Of a DNA stretch of 64,000 nucleotides, positions 19,135 to 28,813 are shown one piece after another. Position numbers and translations under genes: made by a program. The stretch covers positions 62,001-126,000 of the forward strand of contig NZ_VZII01000007.1 in NCBI RefSeq assembly GCF_009391885.1. The letters are read 5' to 3'. Source of the stretch: Pseudomonas sp. MN1F. Lineage in GTDB: Bacteria; Pseudomonadota; Gammaproteobacteria; Pseudomonadales; Pseudomonadaceae. Each line of letters begins with the position of its first letter. The stretch's first letter is position 1. The notes beneath the pieces were generated by a model, which saw nothing but the letters and a program-made list of their open reading frames with translations, had not been told where the DNA came from and searched no databases.

Positions 19135-19153
19135 TTTTCGTTTCTGAATAAAT
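19135..19153 (+). promoter_or_regulatory. GlpR-like operator upstream of glpF
   Basis: A TTTTCGTTTCTGAATAAAT element matches at 15 of 19 positions the inverted element in front of glpD (22697-22715). The shared core TTCGTTTCnGAA resembles the E. coli GlpR operator. The 302-bp gap 18963-19264 holds this site and, just before glpF, an A-rich site; nothing else is apparent. Confidence 0.6.
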
Positions 19154-19242
19154 GGTGCTCTTTTAAGGTGCGCTTCTTAACTCCCGCCTGAGGTCAATGG
19201 GGATAGACATCAGGCTTTGCTGTCGAGCGCTTTGCGCCTCAC

Positions 19243-19253
19243 AACAAAAACAA
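19243..19253 (+). promoter_or_regulatory. Crc/Hfq A-rich site at glpF ribosome-binding region
   Basis: AACAAAAACAA contains two overlapping AAnAAnAA motifs, the Hfq/Crc recognition pattern for catabolite repression in Pseudomonas. It lies immediately before the GAGG ribosome site of glpF. It predicts repression of glycerol uptake by preferred carbon sources. Confidence 0.6.
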
Positions 19254-19264
19254 CGAGGTCATAC

Positions 19265-20116
19265 ATGACGACTGCTCTACGCGAACCCACACTGTCCAGC
19301 CAATGCCTGGCCGAGTTTCTCGGCACCGCCTTGCTGATTTTCTTCGGCACCGGTTGCGTCGCCGCGCTCAAGGTCGCTGGCGCCAGCTTCGGTCTCTGGG
19401 AAATCAGCATCATCTGGGGCGTCGGCGTAAGCATGGCGATCTACCTCACTGCCGGCATTTCCGGCGCGCACCTGAACCCGGCCGTGAGCATCGCACTCAC
19501 CCTGTTCGCCGGCTTCGACAAGCGCAAGCTGCCGTTCTACGCGCTTGCCCAGATCTGCGGTGCATTCTGTGGCGCCGCACTCGTTTACACGCTCTACAGC
19601 AACCTGTTCTTCGATTTCGAACAGGCCCACGCCATGTTGCGTGGCAGCGCCGAGAGCCTCGAGCTGGCCTCGGTATTCTCGACGTATCCGCACCCGTCAC
19701 TGTCCACTGGCCAGGCGTTCCTGGTCGAAGTGGTGATCACCGCGATCCTGATGGCGGTGATCATGGCCCTGACCGATGACAACAACGGCCTGCCGCGCGG
19801 CGCCATGGCGCCGTTGCTGATCGGCCTGCTGATTGCCGTGATCGGCAGTGCCATGGGCCCGCTGACCGGCTTTGCGATGAACCCGGCCCGCGATTTCGGG
19901 CCCAAATTGATGACCTTCCTGGCTGGCTGGGGCGAAATCGCCTTCACTGGCGGTCGGGACATTCCGTATTTCCTGGTTCCGGTGTTCGCACCGATCCTCG
20001 GCGCTTGCCTGGGCGCCGCGAGCTATCGCGGCCTTATCGCCCGCAACCTGCCGACGGTGCAAAGCGCAAGCGCCGAGACAACCGACAATCGCCAGGGCGA
20101 TACTCAAGCCAACTGA
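19265..20116 (+). CDS. glpF: glycerol uptake facilitator
   Basis: This 283-residue aquaglyceroporin of the inner membrane has two half-helix NPA motifs (HLNPAVS and AMNPARD) and six helices. The Arg after the second NPA and the Asp after that (NPARD) mark a glycerol rather than a water channel. The ATG at 19265 follows a GAGG site; upstream codons in frame are non-homologous. It is the first gene of a glpF-glpK operon. Confidence 0.97.
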   Translation: MTTALREPTLSSQCLAEFLGTALLIFFGTGCVAALKVAGASFGLWEISIIWGVGVSMAIYLTAGISGAHLNPAVSIALTLFAGFDKRKLPFYALAQICGAFCGAALVYTLYSNLFFDFEQAHAMLRGSAESLELASVFSTYPHPSLSTGQAFLVEVVITAILMAVIMALTDDNNGLPRGAMAPLLIGLLIAVIGSAMGPLTGFAMNPARDFGPKLMTFLAGWGEIAFTGGRDIPYFLVPVFAPILGACLGAASYRGLIARNLPTVQSASAETTDNRQGDTQAN

Positions 20117-20131
20117 TGCCGACCGCCCTGA

Positions 20132-21658
<1,527 letters not shown>

Positions 21659-21666
21659 CACAGATT

Positions 21667-21685
21667 GGGGCCGCAATGCGGCCCC
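21667..21685 (+). terminator. hairpin after glpK
   Basis: A GGGGCCGC / GCGGCCCC stem with a 3-nt loop lies 8 nt after glpK. There is no T run, so termination may be partial before glpR. Confidence 0.6.
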
Positions 21686-21758
21686 ATCGTCTACTGGCCG
21701 TAGTCCCCATCCTACGGCATCATTGCAGAATTTGTCCGGCAGCCCCAAAGGACCGCCC

Positions 21759-22514
21759 ATGAATCTGCCTCCACGCCAACAACAAATCCTCGAACTGGTG
21801 CGCGACCGCGGCTACGTCAGTATCGAAGAAATGGCGCAGCTGTTCGTCGTAACCCCGCAAACCATCCGCCGCGACATCAACCAGCTCGCCGAGCTCAACC
21901 TGCTACGCCGCTACCATGGTGGTGCGGCTTATGACTCGAGCATCGAGAACACTGCCTATGCCATGCGCGCCGACCAGATGCGCGACGAAAAGCAGCGCAT
22001 CGCCGAAGCCGTGGCGCGGCAGATTCCCGACCATGCCTCACTGTTCATCAATATCGGCACGACCACCGAATCGATTGCCCGGGCATTGCTCAATCACAAC
22101 CACCTGAAGGTCATCACCAACAACCTGCATGTGGCTGCGATCCTGGCCGCCAAGGATGACTTCGAGGTCCTGGTAGCCGGCGGCACGGTGCGTCGTGACG
22201 GTGGCGTGGTGGGCCAGGCCAGCGTCGACTTCATCAACCAGTTCAAGGTCGATTTCGCCCTGGTGGGCATCAGCGGCATCGATGAAGACGGCAGCCTGCT
22301 CGATTTCGATTATCAGGAAGTGCGGGTTTCCCAGGCGATCATCGCCAACGCCCGCCAGGTGGTGCTTGCCGCCGACTCCAGCAAGTTCGGGCGCAATGCC
22401 ATGGTGCGCCTGGGCTCGATCAGCCTGGTCGACTGCCTGGTGACCGACCAGGCACCTGCGCCTGCCCTCACGCAATTGCTGAACCAGTACAAGATTCGGC
22501 TTGAGGTGGTGTGA
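21759..22514 (+). CDS. glpR: GlpR, DeoR-family repressor of the glycerol regulon
   Basis: This 251-residue repressor has an N-terminal winged helix-turn-helix ([20 protein letters not shown], residues ~20-39) and a DeoR sugar-phosphate sensor domain (NIGTT, NNLH, GG). The inducer is expected to be glycerol-3-phosphate. Candidate targets are the sites before glpF and glpD. The ATG at 21759 gives [11 protein letters not shown]; the longer open frame upstream is glpK sequence in another frame. Confidence 0.95.
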   Translation: MNLPPRQQQILELVRDRGYVSIEEMAQLFVVTPQTIRRDINQLAELNLLRRYHGGAAYDSSIENTAYAMRADQMRDEKQRIAEAVARQIPDHASLFINIGTTTESIARALLNHNHLKVITNNLHVAAILAAKDDFEVLVAGGTVRRDGGVVGQASVDFINQFKVDFALVGISGIDEDGSLLDFDYQEVRVSQAIIANARQVVLAADSSKFGRNAMVRLGSISLVDCLVTDQAPAPALTQLLNQYKIRLEVV

Positions 22515-22555
22515 GGGCCTCTGGGTGCATGCCATGAGACGCCTTTGAGACCATG

Positions 22556-22591
22556 CGCCGCCCGCGCGGCGCTCGGTCTCACAGGCGACAA
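22556..22591 (+). repeat. palindrome plus 23-nt direct repeat, copy 2
   Basis: A GCGCCGCCCGCGCGGCGC-like palindrome (22556-22573) runs into the 23-nt sequence shared exactly with 8777-8799. It lies between glpR and glpD and is probably a dispersed intergenic repeat. Confidence 0.65.
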
Positions 22592-22696
22592 CTCTCTCAA
22601 AACGATCACCCAGAATTTTCGTAAATGTTCACTTTGTTGCCATCTGATCAGTTTTTTCTATAAAGACCGACTGGCAGTCGGCTTTCTGTTGCGCTA

Positions 22697-22724
22697 ATAT
22701 TTTCGGAAACGAACATATATGTTC
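22697..22724 (-). promoter_or_regulatory. GlpR-like operator and palindrome upstream of glpD
   Basis: On the minus strand, TGTTCGTTTCCGAAAATAT (22715-22697) matches the glpF-side element and the E. coli GlpR consensus pattern. It overlaps a perfect 14-bp palindrome, GAACATATATGTTC (22711-22724). These lie 36-63 bp before the glpD start, where a repressor would block transcription. Confidence 0.65.
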
Positions 22725-22759
22725 ATATTCGATGTGAACAGCCTCAGGAGGCCTTGCCC

Positions 22760-24286
22760 GTGTCCCAGCCCGTTTCGTCCCAGCCCCCACTCGCCGACTG
22801 CTATGACCTCGCCGTGATTGGCGGTGGCATCAATGGCGTGGGCATCGCTGCCGACGCCGCCGGGCGTGGCCTCAAGGTATTCCTCTGTGAGAAGGACGAC
22901 CTGGCCCAGCACACCTCGTCGGCCAGCAGCAAGCTGATCCACGGTGGCCTGCGCTACCTGGAGCATTATGAATTCCGCCTGGTGCGTGAAGCGCTGGCCG
23001 AACGTGAAGTGCTGCTGGCCAAGGCCCCGCACATCGTCAAACCGATGCGCTTCGTGTTGCCGCACCGCCCGCACCTGCGCCCGGCCTGGATGATCCGCGC
23101 CGGCCTGTTCCTCTACGACCACCTGGGCAAGCGCAAGCGCCTGGGTGCTTCGCGCAGCCTGCGCTTCGGCCCGGGCTATCCGCTCAAGCCGGCAATCACC
23201 CGCGGTTTTGAATACGCCGATTGCGCAGTGGACGACGCCCGCCTGGTAGTGCTCAACGCCATGGCTGCACGTGAGCACGGCGCGCACATCCGCACCCGTA
23301 CCCGCTGCCTGCGCGCCGAGCGCGTGGATGGCCTGTGGCAAGTGGAACTGCAGCACGCCGATGGCAGCTTGCAGACCCTCCGTGCCCGGGCACTAGTCAA
23401 CGCGGCCGGCCCATGGGTCGCCAGCTTCATCAAGGACGACCTCAAGCTCGATGCGCCTTATGGCATCCGCCTGATCCAGGGTAGCCACCTCATCGTGCCG
23501 CGCCTGTACGAAGGCGAACATGCCTACATCCTGCAGAACGAAGACCAACGCATCGTCTTCTGCATCCCTTACCTGGAGCGTTTCACCCTGATTGGCACCA
23601 CCGACCGCGAATACAGCGGCGATCCAGCCAAGGTGGCGATCACCGAGCAGGAAACCGACTACCTGCTCAAGGTGGTCAACGAGCATTTCAACCATCAGCT
23701 GGTGCGTGGCGATATCGTGCACACCTACTCCGGGGTTCGCCCGCTGTGCAACGACGAATCCGACAACCCGTCCGCCGTGACCCGTGACTACACCCTGGCG
23801 CTGTCGGCCAGTGAAGGCCAGGCACCCTTGCTGTCGGTGTTCGGCGGCAAGCTGACCACCTACCGCAAGCTGGCCGAATCGGCAATGGCCGAACTCAAGC
23901 CACACTTCCCGCACATGCGTGGCAGCTGGACGGCCAGCGCGCCACTGCCGGGTGGTGAGAACATGACTACCGTGCAGGCTTTGCTAGATGACGTGCTGGC
24001 GCGCCATGGCTGGTTGCCGGTGGATATCGCCAAGCGCTGGGTGCTGACCTATGGCTACCGCGTGTGGCAGTTGCTCGACGGTGTGCAGGGGCCGGAACAG
24101 TTGGGTCAGGCCATTGGCGGCGGATTGTTCAGCCTCGAAGTGGACTATCTGCGCCGTCAGGAATGGGCATGCGACGCCGAAGATATCCTTTGGCGTCGCA
24201 CCAAGCTCGGGCTGTTTACCAGTGAGAGCGAACAGCAGGCATTGAAGCACTACCTGGAGGAGTCCAGGCACGAGCAGGCTGCCTGA
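22760..24286 (+). CDS. glpD: aerobic glycerol-3-phosphate dehydrogenase
   Basis: This membrane-associated FAD enzyme oxidises glycerol-3-phosphate to dihydroxyacetone phosphate and feeds quinone. The 508-residue protein has the FAD dinucleotide motif VIGGGINGVGIA near the N-terminus, SSKLIHGGLRYLE and a C-terminal DAO domain. I chose the GTG at 22760 because CAGGAGG lies 8 nt upstream; a TTG two codons earlier is too close to it. The last 303 bp are antisense to the NEL ligase frame. Confidence 0.97.
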   Translation: MSQPVSSQPPLADCYDLAVIGGGINGVGIAADAAGRGLKVFLCEKDDLAQHTSSASSKLIHGGLRYLEHYEFRLVREALAEREVLLAKAPHIVKPMRFVLPHRPHLRPAWMIRAGLFLYDHLGKRKRLGASRSLRFGPGYPLKPAITRGFEYADCAVDDARLVVLNAMAAREHGAHIRTRTRCLRAERVDGLWQVELQHADGSLQTLRARALVNAAGPWVASFIKDDLKLDAPYGIRLIQGSHLIVPRLYEGEHAYILQNEDQRIVFCIPYLERFTLIGTTDREYSGDPAKVAITEQETDYLLKVVNEHFNHQLVRGDIVHTYSGVRPLCNDESDNPSAVTRDYTLALSASEGQAPLLSVFGGKLTTYRKLAESAMAELKPHFPHMRGSWTASAPLPGGENMTTVQALLDDVLARHGWLPVDIAKRWVLTYGYRVWQLLDGVQGPEQLGQAIGGGLFSLEVDYLRRQEWACDAEDILWRRTKLGLFTSESEQQALKHYLEESRHEQAA

Positions 24287-27200
24287 TGCAGAGCGGTCTC
24301 GTGGCCCCCAGCCACGAGACCCTCGGGCACTCGCCCATACCTCGGTCGTCAGGTTACGTATCATGGCCGCCTCCTCGGCTTGATGCTCGCGCATCAAGTT
24401 TTCAGCCTGCGCGGCATAGGCACCTTCCTGGCCGCCCCTGGCCGTTGCTTCAAGTGCCTCCAGGCGCTCATGGTAGGGTTCGAGCACGCTGTCGAAACGC
24501 TCAGGATAGGTCTCGCGCAGATAGGCCTGCCAGAAGGGGCGCCGCGCCAAGGCGTCAAGCATGGCCACATCCGTATCCGTGCTCACCACTTCCAGTTGTG
24601 CCTGTGCCAGATCGGCTGGCGTGACACGGGCAAATGCCGCGTAGTACATCTCATCTGGCGCAACGGGTAGATCAAGCGCGCCGGCAAGCTGTGCACGGTA
24701 GTACAACCGTATCTCGATCTCGTCGACCCTGACCATTGCCGATGCGCGCAACCTGTTCACGTGCCGCGTGGCAATCGCATCGAGCAGGTCCAGACGATGC
24801 AATTGCCTGCCCAGGCGCAGCAATCGGCTGGCGCGCACTGCAACTGGGACGCCGTCAATGCCCTGATGAACAAGTACCGCCACCTCCATCTGATTGAGCA
24901 TCAACAACAGGCGGTCTTCGCAACTGCGCGGAGCTTCGGCCTCGCGAAAGACCTGCTCGCGCAGCACTTCGTTACTTTCGCAGGCGTTCAGCAGACGCCA
25001 CACTCGGCGCCGATAATGGCGCGGCTGCTCTTCGAAGTCATCGCCTTCGGCAAAGTCGGCGAGGAACGTGAACAGCCCCGCTGAGCCCGGCTCTTCTCGC
25101 AAGCGGTCCCAGGTGGCTTCTCGTTGCGCACGCAGAACCGGCTCCTGGCGGCCTATCCACGCAGTGCGGGTATCGGCAGTGACCGATGCGTGAACATAGG
25201 CTGCACTGCCCCGGTCTCGGCTATTGCTGACACCACGGGCTTGATCATGAAGTTCTGCGCTGCTTTCATTCAAAGGGTTGTCATGCAGGTTCAACTGCCT
25301 CAGGCGCTGGCGCAACCCTCGCACCTCATGATGCAGCTCGCTGATGCGGTTATCACGCAAATCGGCATGCGCCAGCAACGGCATGTTCTGGACGACTCTA
25401 CCCAAGTCGACCTGGCCAGTGCCACGCAAGCTGACCTCACGTACATGATGCAAGGCCGATATCCCCGGAACGTCGCCAAGCGGGTTGAAGCTGAGGTTCA
25501 AGCTGTAGAGGCGTTGCAGGCGGGCCAGCCGCAGGCTGCCGGCATCATCCAGAACAATCTGGTTATTGCCCAGGTCGAGCCTGCGCAGCCGGGAGAGCTG
25601 CTCGATGCCCTCAGGCAGCTGGGTGAGTTGGTTGCCGCTGAGGTCGAGTTCGACCAGGTTGGGAAACATTCGCAGGAATGCCGCGTCGATGCTCTGCAAG
25701 TGCATGTTGCGCAACGCCAGCCGTTGCACGTGGACGAAGTCGATCCCCGCCGGCAAGGTCGGCAATTGAGCGACACGCTCGCCGTCAATCCTCAATTCGT
25801 AATGGCCATTGTCATCGACCAGCTTGCGCCGCCAGCTGCGACGCAGGGTGTCCGCGACGCGCCGGCGGCGTATGCCATCGAAGGGGTTTCGACGCCCGGC
25901 CTGCCATTGTTGCAGCACATCACGCAGCTCACTCAGCTGCCGCTGCAACATCATGTAATGGTCCCACAAGCTCTCGCCTCGCTGGCGCACGGCGTTCAGG
26001 TAGGCATCGAGCTGCAGCTGGCTGAGCGTGGGAAATATCTGATGAATGCCGCGCCGGATCGCCTGCTGGCTGCTTTCACCGCTGGCGCCATTGAGCTGAT
26101 AACCCAGTCGCCCGTCGGCAAACCGCCGAGGTGGACGCACAGTATGACCTTCTGGCGCCAGCCCGATGAGCCTGGCAGACGCCTCACGCTGCGCGGCGAT
26201 GGTTTCGAGCAACCAGTCACGCAACTGGACTACCCGTAACGCCGGATCCCCCAGTGCGGTTTTCTGTTGCTCGTCCAGGCACTGCAATACCGTCTGCAGC
26301 AACGTTTTGCCAGGCAAGGTCGGCTGCTCCCCTGCTGCCTCGGCCACCGCGTACCCCTGCTCATGCCTGATGAGGGTGTGGACCTGCGTAGCCTCCTTGC
26401 CTTGACTGGCGAACAGCAGCAGGCCATCCCGCTTGCCGGCACGCAGCTCCACGCGAACCGAGGCTGGCCATGGTGCATGGTGATCGATCATGCCCAGCAC
26501 CAGGCGTTCACTGTCAGTGTTGGCCAGTTTGCCCAAGGCTATGCCCAGTCCAGCCTTATCGAGCCGGTTTTCGCGCAAATAACCACGTGCGCGCTCCGCC
26601 ATGCTCAGTGGCAGGCGTTGTGTGCTGCGCAGTGCCTGCAAGTGCTCGCTGCTGGTGTGCTCAATGATTTCCTGCGCAGCGTCCGGAGTAAGCCCTTTGA
26701 AAGCACGGATGAGCAACGCCTGGTCGGCGCTGGGCTGCTCGCGCAGGCTGGCAAGCTTCTGCTCGAACCCTTTGCCATACAGAAGCGGCTCGCTGGCGTG
26801 CAGTTTCAGCCGTGCGTGGATGTCCAGCAACCGCGCTGGAACAGGCGCGCCTTCGACGCACAGGCGCCGCAATTGCTCAGCCCCCAGGCCGGTCACGCGC
26901 ATCAGCGTGCTAGCCTCTGTCGAGAGCACATCCGCGAAGCGATCGGCATCCAGCCCCTGCAGCAAGGATGATGGCGCATTATCGAACTGAGCAGTCGTCT
27001 GCGCCTTGCACAGCCTCACACCACCGTGGCCAAGCACTTCAGGCGCCAACTGGTCGATGAAAGGCACTCGCCGCACGGCGTGAATCGCACCGGCGCTGGC
27101 GACGCCCAGCGCCACGCTCCCGGCGACATTGAACAGGTGGTCGACTGCTGCTGCCCGGTCACCCAACCGCCAGGCCTGATAGCCTTGGTAAACTTCATCC

Positions 27201-28456
27201 AGCAACTGTGCGGCGTTCACGGCCAGCATGAGCTCGCCAAGCACAGGCACAAAAAATGCGGCCATGTTCAGCAAGTCCAGACCGGCGTTCAGCATGCGGT
27301 TCAAACGCTCATGCCGGCTTTTGCGATCCTCGACATCCGTAGGCACTGCCATGAACGAAGCATCGGCAAAGATCTTGCTGATCTGCTCGGCGCCCAGGAA
27401 CAGGAACAGGTCTCGCTCAAGCGGGAAACTGCGCCCATCCAGTTGCGGCGGAGCATGAGCACCGGCTCTCTTCACGGCATCAGCAAAGTGCCCGGCAAAA
27501 CCCTGCAGGTCCTCTGCCTTGATGAAACGTTGGAAAAACGCACGGTAGGCCTGGTCGCGCAAACGGGCCGCCAACGCCTCGTAGGCGCCAGCCCACGTAT
27601 CGTGGAAATGCAACTCCCGAACGGGATCGTCCGGGATCCACAAGGCCACTTCTTCAAGCTCGCCTCCCGGCGCGGGCCGGTATTCCAATGCCACCACACC
27701 GACCACCGGTTTGCCCAGCAGGTAGAGCTGACAGGCCGTCCAGTGGGATCCCTGGGTTGGCGCGCCTGCCTCACTGTCGAGCAACTTCAGCAAACGTTGC
27801 AGATCCGCCTGGTCGACAAGGCCGTTGATTCGCGACGCGTAGACCGACACACGCATGCGGGTGCGCCAGCTTTCTGCGAAGCGTTTCTCTACTACTTTGT
27901 GATTGGTGTCCTCAGGCTGGCCACGGGGTGGCACAGGCTTCAGTACTTTCGTGAGCAATGCCTGGTACTTCCCGCCAATATCAAGGTCCCTGCATAACTT
28001 GGCGTAGTGCCTGAAGGACAACTTCAGCACCTCCCCTTTGGCCCCCGTCAGCTGAGCCTCGCGAAGGAACCAGGACCTGGTTTCCTCCTCATCGAAGTTA
28101 TGCAAGGCCGCAGCAAGCAGGGTTTGCCGCGAGCGGTAGGTGATCATTGGCTTGTGCGATTTTGACGCCGAGGGCAGTTCGAATTGCTCCTTGATGTCCA
28201 CAAAGCAATGCTGTGGTTCGACATGATCCACTCCGGCCCGTTGCAATGCCTGCTCGAGCCGGGGCAGAGCAAAATCGTCGAGGGCGGGTATCTGTTGCAG
28301 CACTTGCTGCAGGCGATCTGCTGCCGCCTGCTGGGCCAGTAGCGCGCGCTGATACCCTTGACGATGTTCGGCCTCGGCGCTTGTCAGCCAAGGCGGCAGT
28401 TGGCGGGCGATCAGGTGGTCGACCGACCCCTCGGGAAAAATAGCAGTGGCATTCAA
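23984..28456 (-). CDS. LRR protein with NEL-type E3 ubiquitin ligase domain (putative effector/toxin)
   Basis: This is a 1,490-residue protein. Residues ~1-380 resemble the N-terminal region of large Pseudomonas dermonecrotic-toxin-domain proteins. A hydrophobic stretch follows at ~385-465 (MAAFFVPVLGELMLAV). About five leucine-rich repeats lie at ~890-1060 (LVELDLSGNQLTQLP; LRRLDLGNNQI). A helical C-terminal domain at ~1080-1375 contains SCEDRLLLML. The cysteine C1179 in CEDR matches the catalytic Cys motif of IpaH/SspH NEL ubiquitin ligases. By family knowledge it would transfer ubiquitin to host eukaryotic proteins after secretion; no signal peptide or secretion gene is visible. The start is a TTG with GGAG 9 nt upstream; no in-frame ATG exists for over 100 codons. 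The final ~100 residues are encoded antisense to glpD and look like read-through rather than domain. Confidence 0.85.
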   Translation of the reverse strand: MNATAIFPEGSVDHLIARQLPPWLTSAEAEHRQGYQRALLAQQAAADRLQQVLQQIPALDDFALPRLEQALQRAGVDHVEPQHCFVDIKEQFELPSASKSHKPMITYRSRQTLLAAALHNFDEEETRSWFLREAQLTGAKGEVLKLSFRHYAKLCRDLDIGGKYQALLTKVLKPVPPRGQPEDTNHKVVEKRFAESWRTRMRVSVYASRINGLVDQADLQRLLKLLDSEAGAPTQGSHWTACQLYLLGKPVVGVVALEYRPAPGGELEEVALWIPDDPVRELHFHDTWAGAYEALAARLRDQAYRAFFQRFIKAEDLQGFAGHFADAVKRAGAHAPPQLDGRSFPLERDLFLFLGAEQISKIFADASFMAVPTDVEDRKSRHERLNRMLNAGLDLLNMAAFFVPVLGELMLAVNAAQLLDEVYQGYQAWRLGDRAAAVDHLFNVAGSVALGVASAGAIHAVRRVPFIDQLAPEVLGHGGVRLCKAQTTAQFDNAPSSLLQGLDADRFADVLSTEASTLMRVTGLGAEQLRRLCVEGAPVPARLLDIHARLKLHASEPLLYGKGFEQKLASLREQPSADQALLIRAFKGLTPDAAQEIIEHTSSEHLQALRSTQRLPLSMAERARGYLRENRLDKAGLGIALGKLANTDSERLVLGMIDHHAPWPASVRVELRAGKRDGLLLFASQGKEATQVHTLIRHEQGYAVAEAAGEQPTLPGKTLLQTVLQCLDEQQKTALGDPALRVVQLRDWLLETIAAQREASARLIGLAPEGHTVRPPRRFADGRLGYQLNGASGESSQQAIRRGIHQIFPTLSQLQLDAYLNAVRQRGESLWDHYMMLQRQLSELRDVLQQWQAGRRNPFDGIRRRRVADTLRRSWRRKLVDDNGHYELRIDGERVAQLPTLPAGIDFVHVQRLALRNMHLQSIDAAFLRMFPNLVELDLSGNQLTQLPEGIEQLSRLRRLDLGNNQIVLDDAGSLRLARLQRLYSLNLSFNPLGDVPGISALHHVREVSLRGTGQVDLGRVVQNMPLLAHADLRDNRISELHHEVRGLRQRLRQLNLHDNPLNESSAELHDQARGVSNSRDRGSAAYVHASVTADTRTAWIGRQEPVLRAQREATWDRLREEPGSAGLFTFLADFAEGDDFEEQPRHYRRRVWRLLNACESNEVLREQVFREAEAPRSCEDRLLLMLNQMEVAVLVHQGIDGVPVAVRASRLLRLGRQLHRLDLLDAIATRHVNRLRASAMVRVDEIEIRLYYRAQLAGALDLPVAPDEMYYAAFARVTPADLAQAQLEVVSTDTDVAMLDALARRPFWQAYLRETYPERFDSVLEPYHERLEALEATARGGQEGAYAAQAENLMREHQAEEAAMIRNLTTEVWASARGSRGWGPRDRSASGSLLVPGLLQVVLQCLLFALTGKQPELGATPKDIFGVACPFLTAQIVHFEAEQSAANGLTQLFRPLHTVEQLPHAVAIGQHPALGDIHRQPAMARQHVI
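24295..24321 (+). terminator. hairpin after glpD, inside the opposing gene
   Basis: An 11-bp perfect stem (GGTCTCGTGGC / GCCACGAGACC) with a 5-nt loop lies 8 nt after the glpD stop. It is embedded in the reading frame of the minus-strand NEL gene, translated there around residue 1380. Confidence 0.7.
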
Positions 28457-28572
28457 GGTTGCGCTCTCCAGGTAAGGAAAGCGGCATCAGAGCATCGAGC
28501 TTGACTGGCGAGGTGGTAGTTGAAGCTAGCGCAGGCAGCCCCAAAGCAGGCTATGGCACACCCGCTCACCCA

Positions 28573-28586
28573 TTCGGATTTCCGAA
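28573..28586 (+). promoter_or_regulatory. AauR box 1
   Basis: TTCGGATTTCCGAA is a perfect match to the TTCGG-N4-CCGAA inverted repeat I recall for the P. putida AauR regulator. It lies 121 bp upstream of the sigma-54 promoter of aatJ, a normal enhancer distance, and 117 bp before the divergent NEL gene. Confidence 0.8.
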
Positions 28587-28603
28587 CGGCACGCGACCAT
28601 TCA

Positions 28604-28617
28604 TTCGGAAATCCGCA
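28604..28617 (+). promoter_or_regulatory. AauR box 2, imperfect
   Basis: TTCGGAAATCCGCA differs from the TTCGG-N4-CCGAA pattern at one position. Its centre is 31 bp from box 1, about three helical turns, so both could be bound from the same face. Confidence 0.7.
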
Positions 28618-28693
28618 TGACGAACTCAGCTGAAATTAGTGCTCACAGGCATTGCCATCCTGTAAACACGGGGCGTTATGATCGGTCTCGGAG

Positions 28694-28711
28694 CTTGGCA
28701 CGACTCATGCT
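28694..28711 (+). promoter_or_regulatory. sigma-54 promoter of aatJQMP
   Basis: CTTGGCACGACTCATGCT matches the sigma-54 consensus (TGGCAC-N5-TTGCW) with GG at 28697-28698 and GC at 28709-28710, correctly spaced. The activator is likely AauR, encoded at the 3' end of this gene cluster. Confidence 0.85.
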
Positions 28712-28782
28712 CTACACTTGGTAGCCGAATGCAATCGCTTCTAGCGGTATTCGTTGAACGAAAGAGTCCGCCAACGGCTCCA

Positions 28783-28796
28783 TAAAAAAAACAAAC
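28783..28796 (+). promoter_or_regulatory. Crc/Hfq A-rich site in aatJ leader
   Basis: AAAAAAAACAAACA contains AAnAAnAA motifs just before the AGGA ribosome site of aatJ. It predicts Crc/Hfq translational repression of acidic amino acid uptake. Confidence 0.65.
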
Positions 28797-28813
28797 ACGT
28801 CGAGGAAAATTTG

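Noticed and set aside
25124..26239. 371-codon plus-strand open frame inside the NEL gene
   Set aside because: Antisense to the leucine-rich repeats; their regularity creates the open frame.
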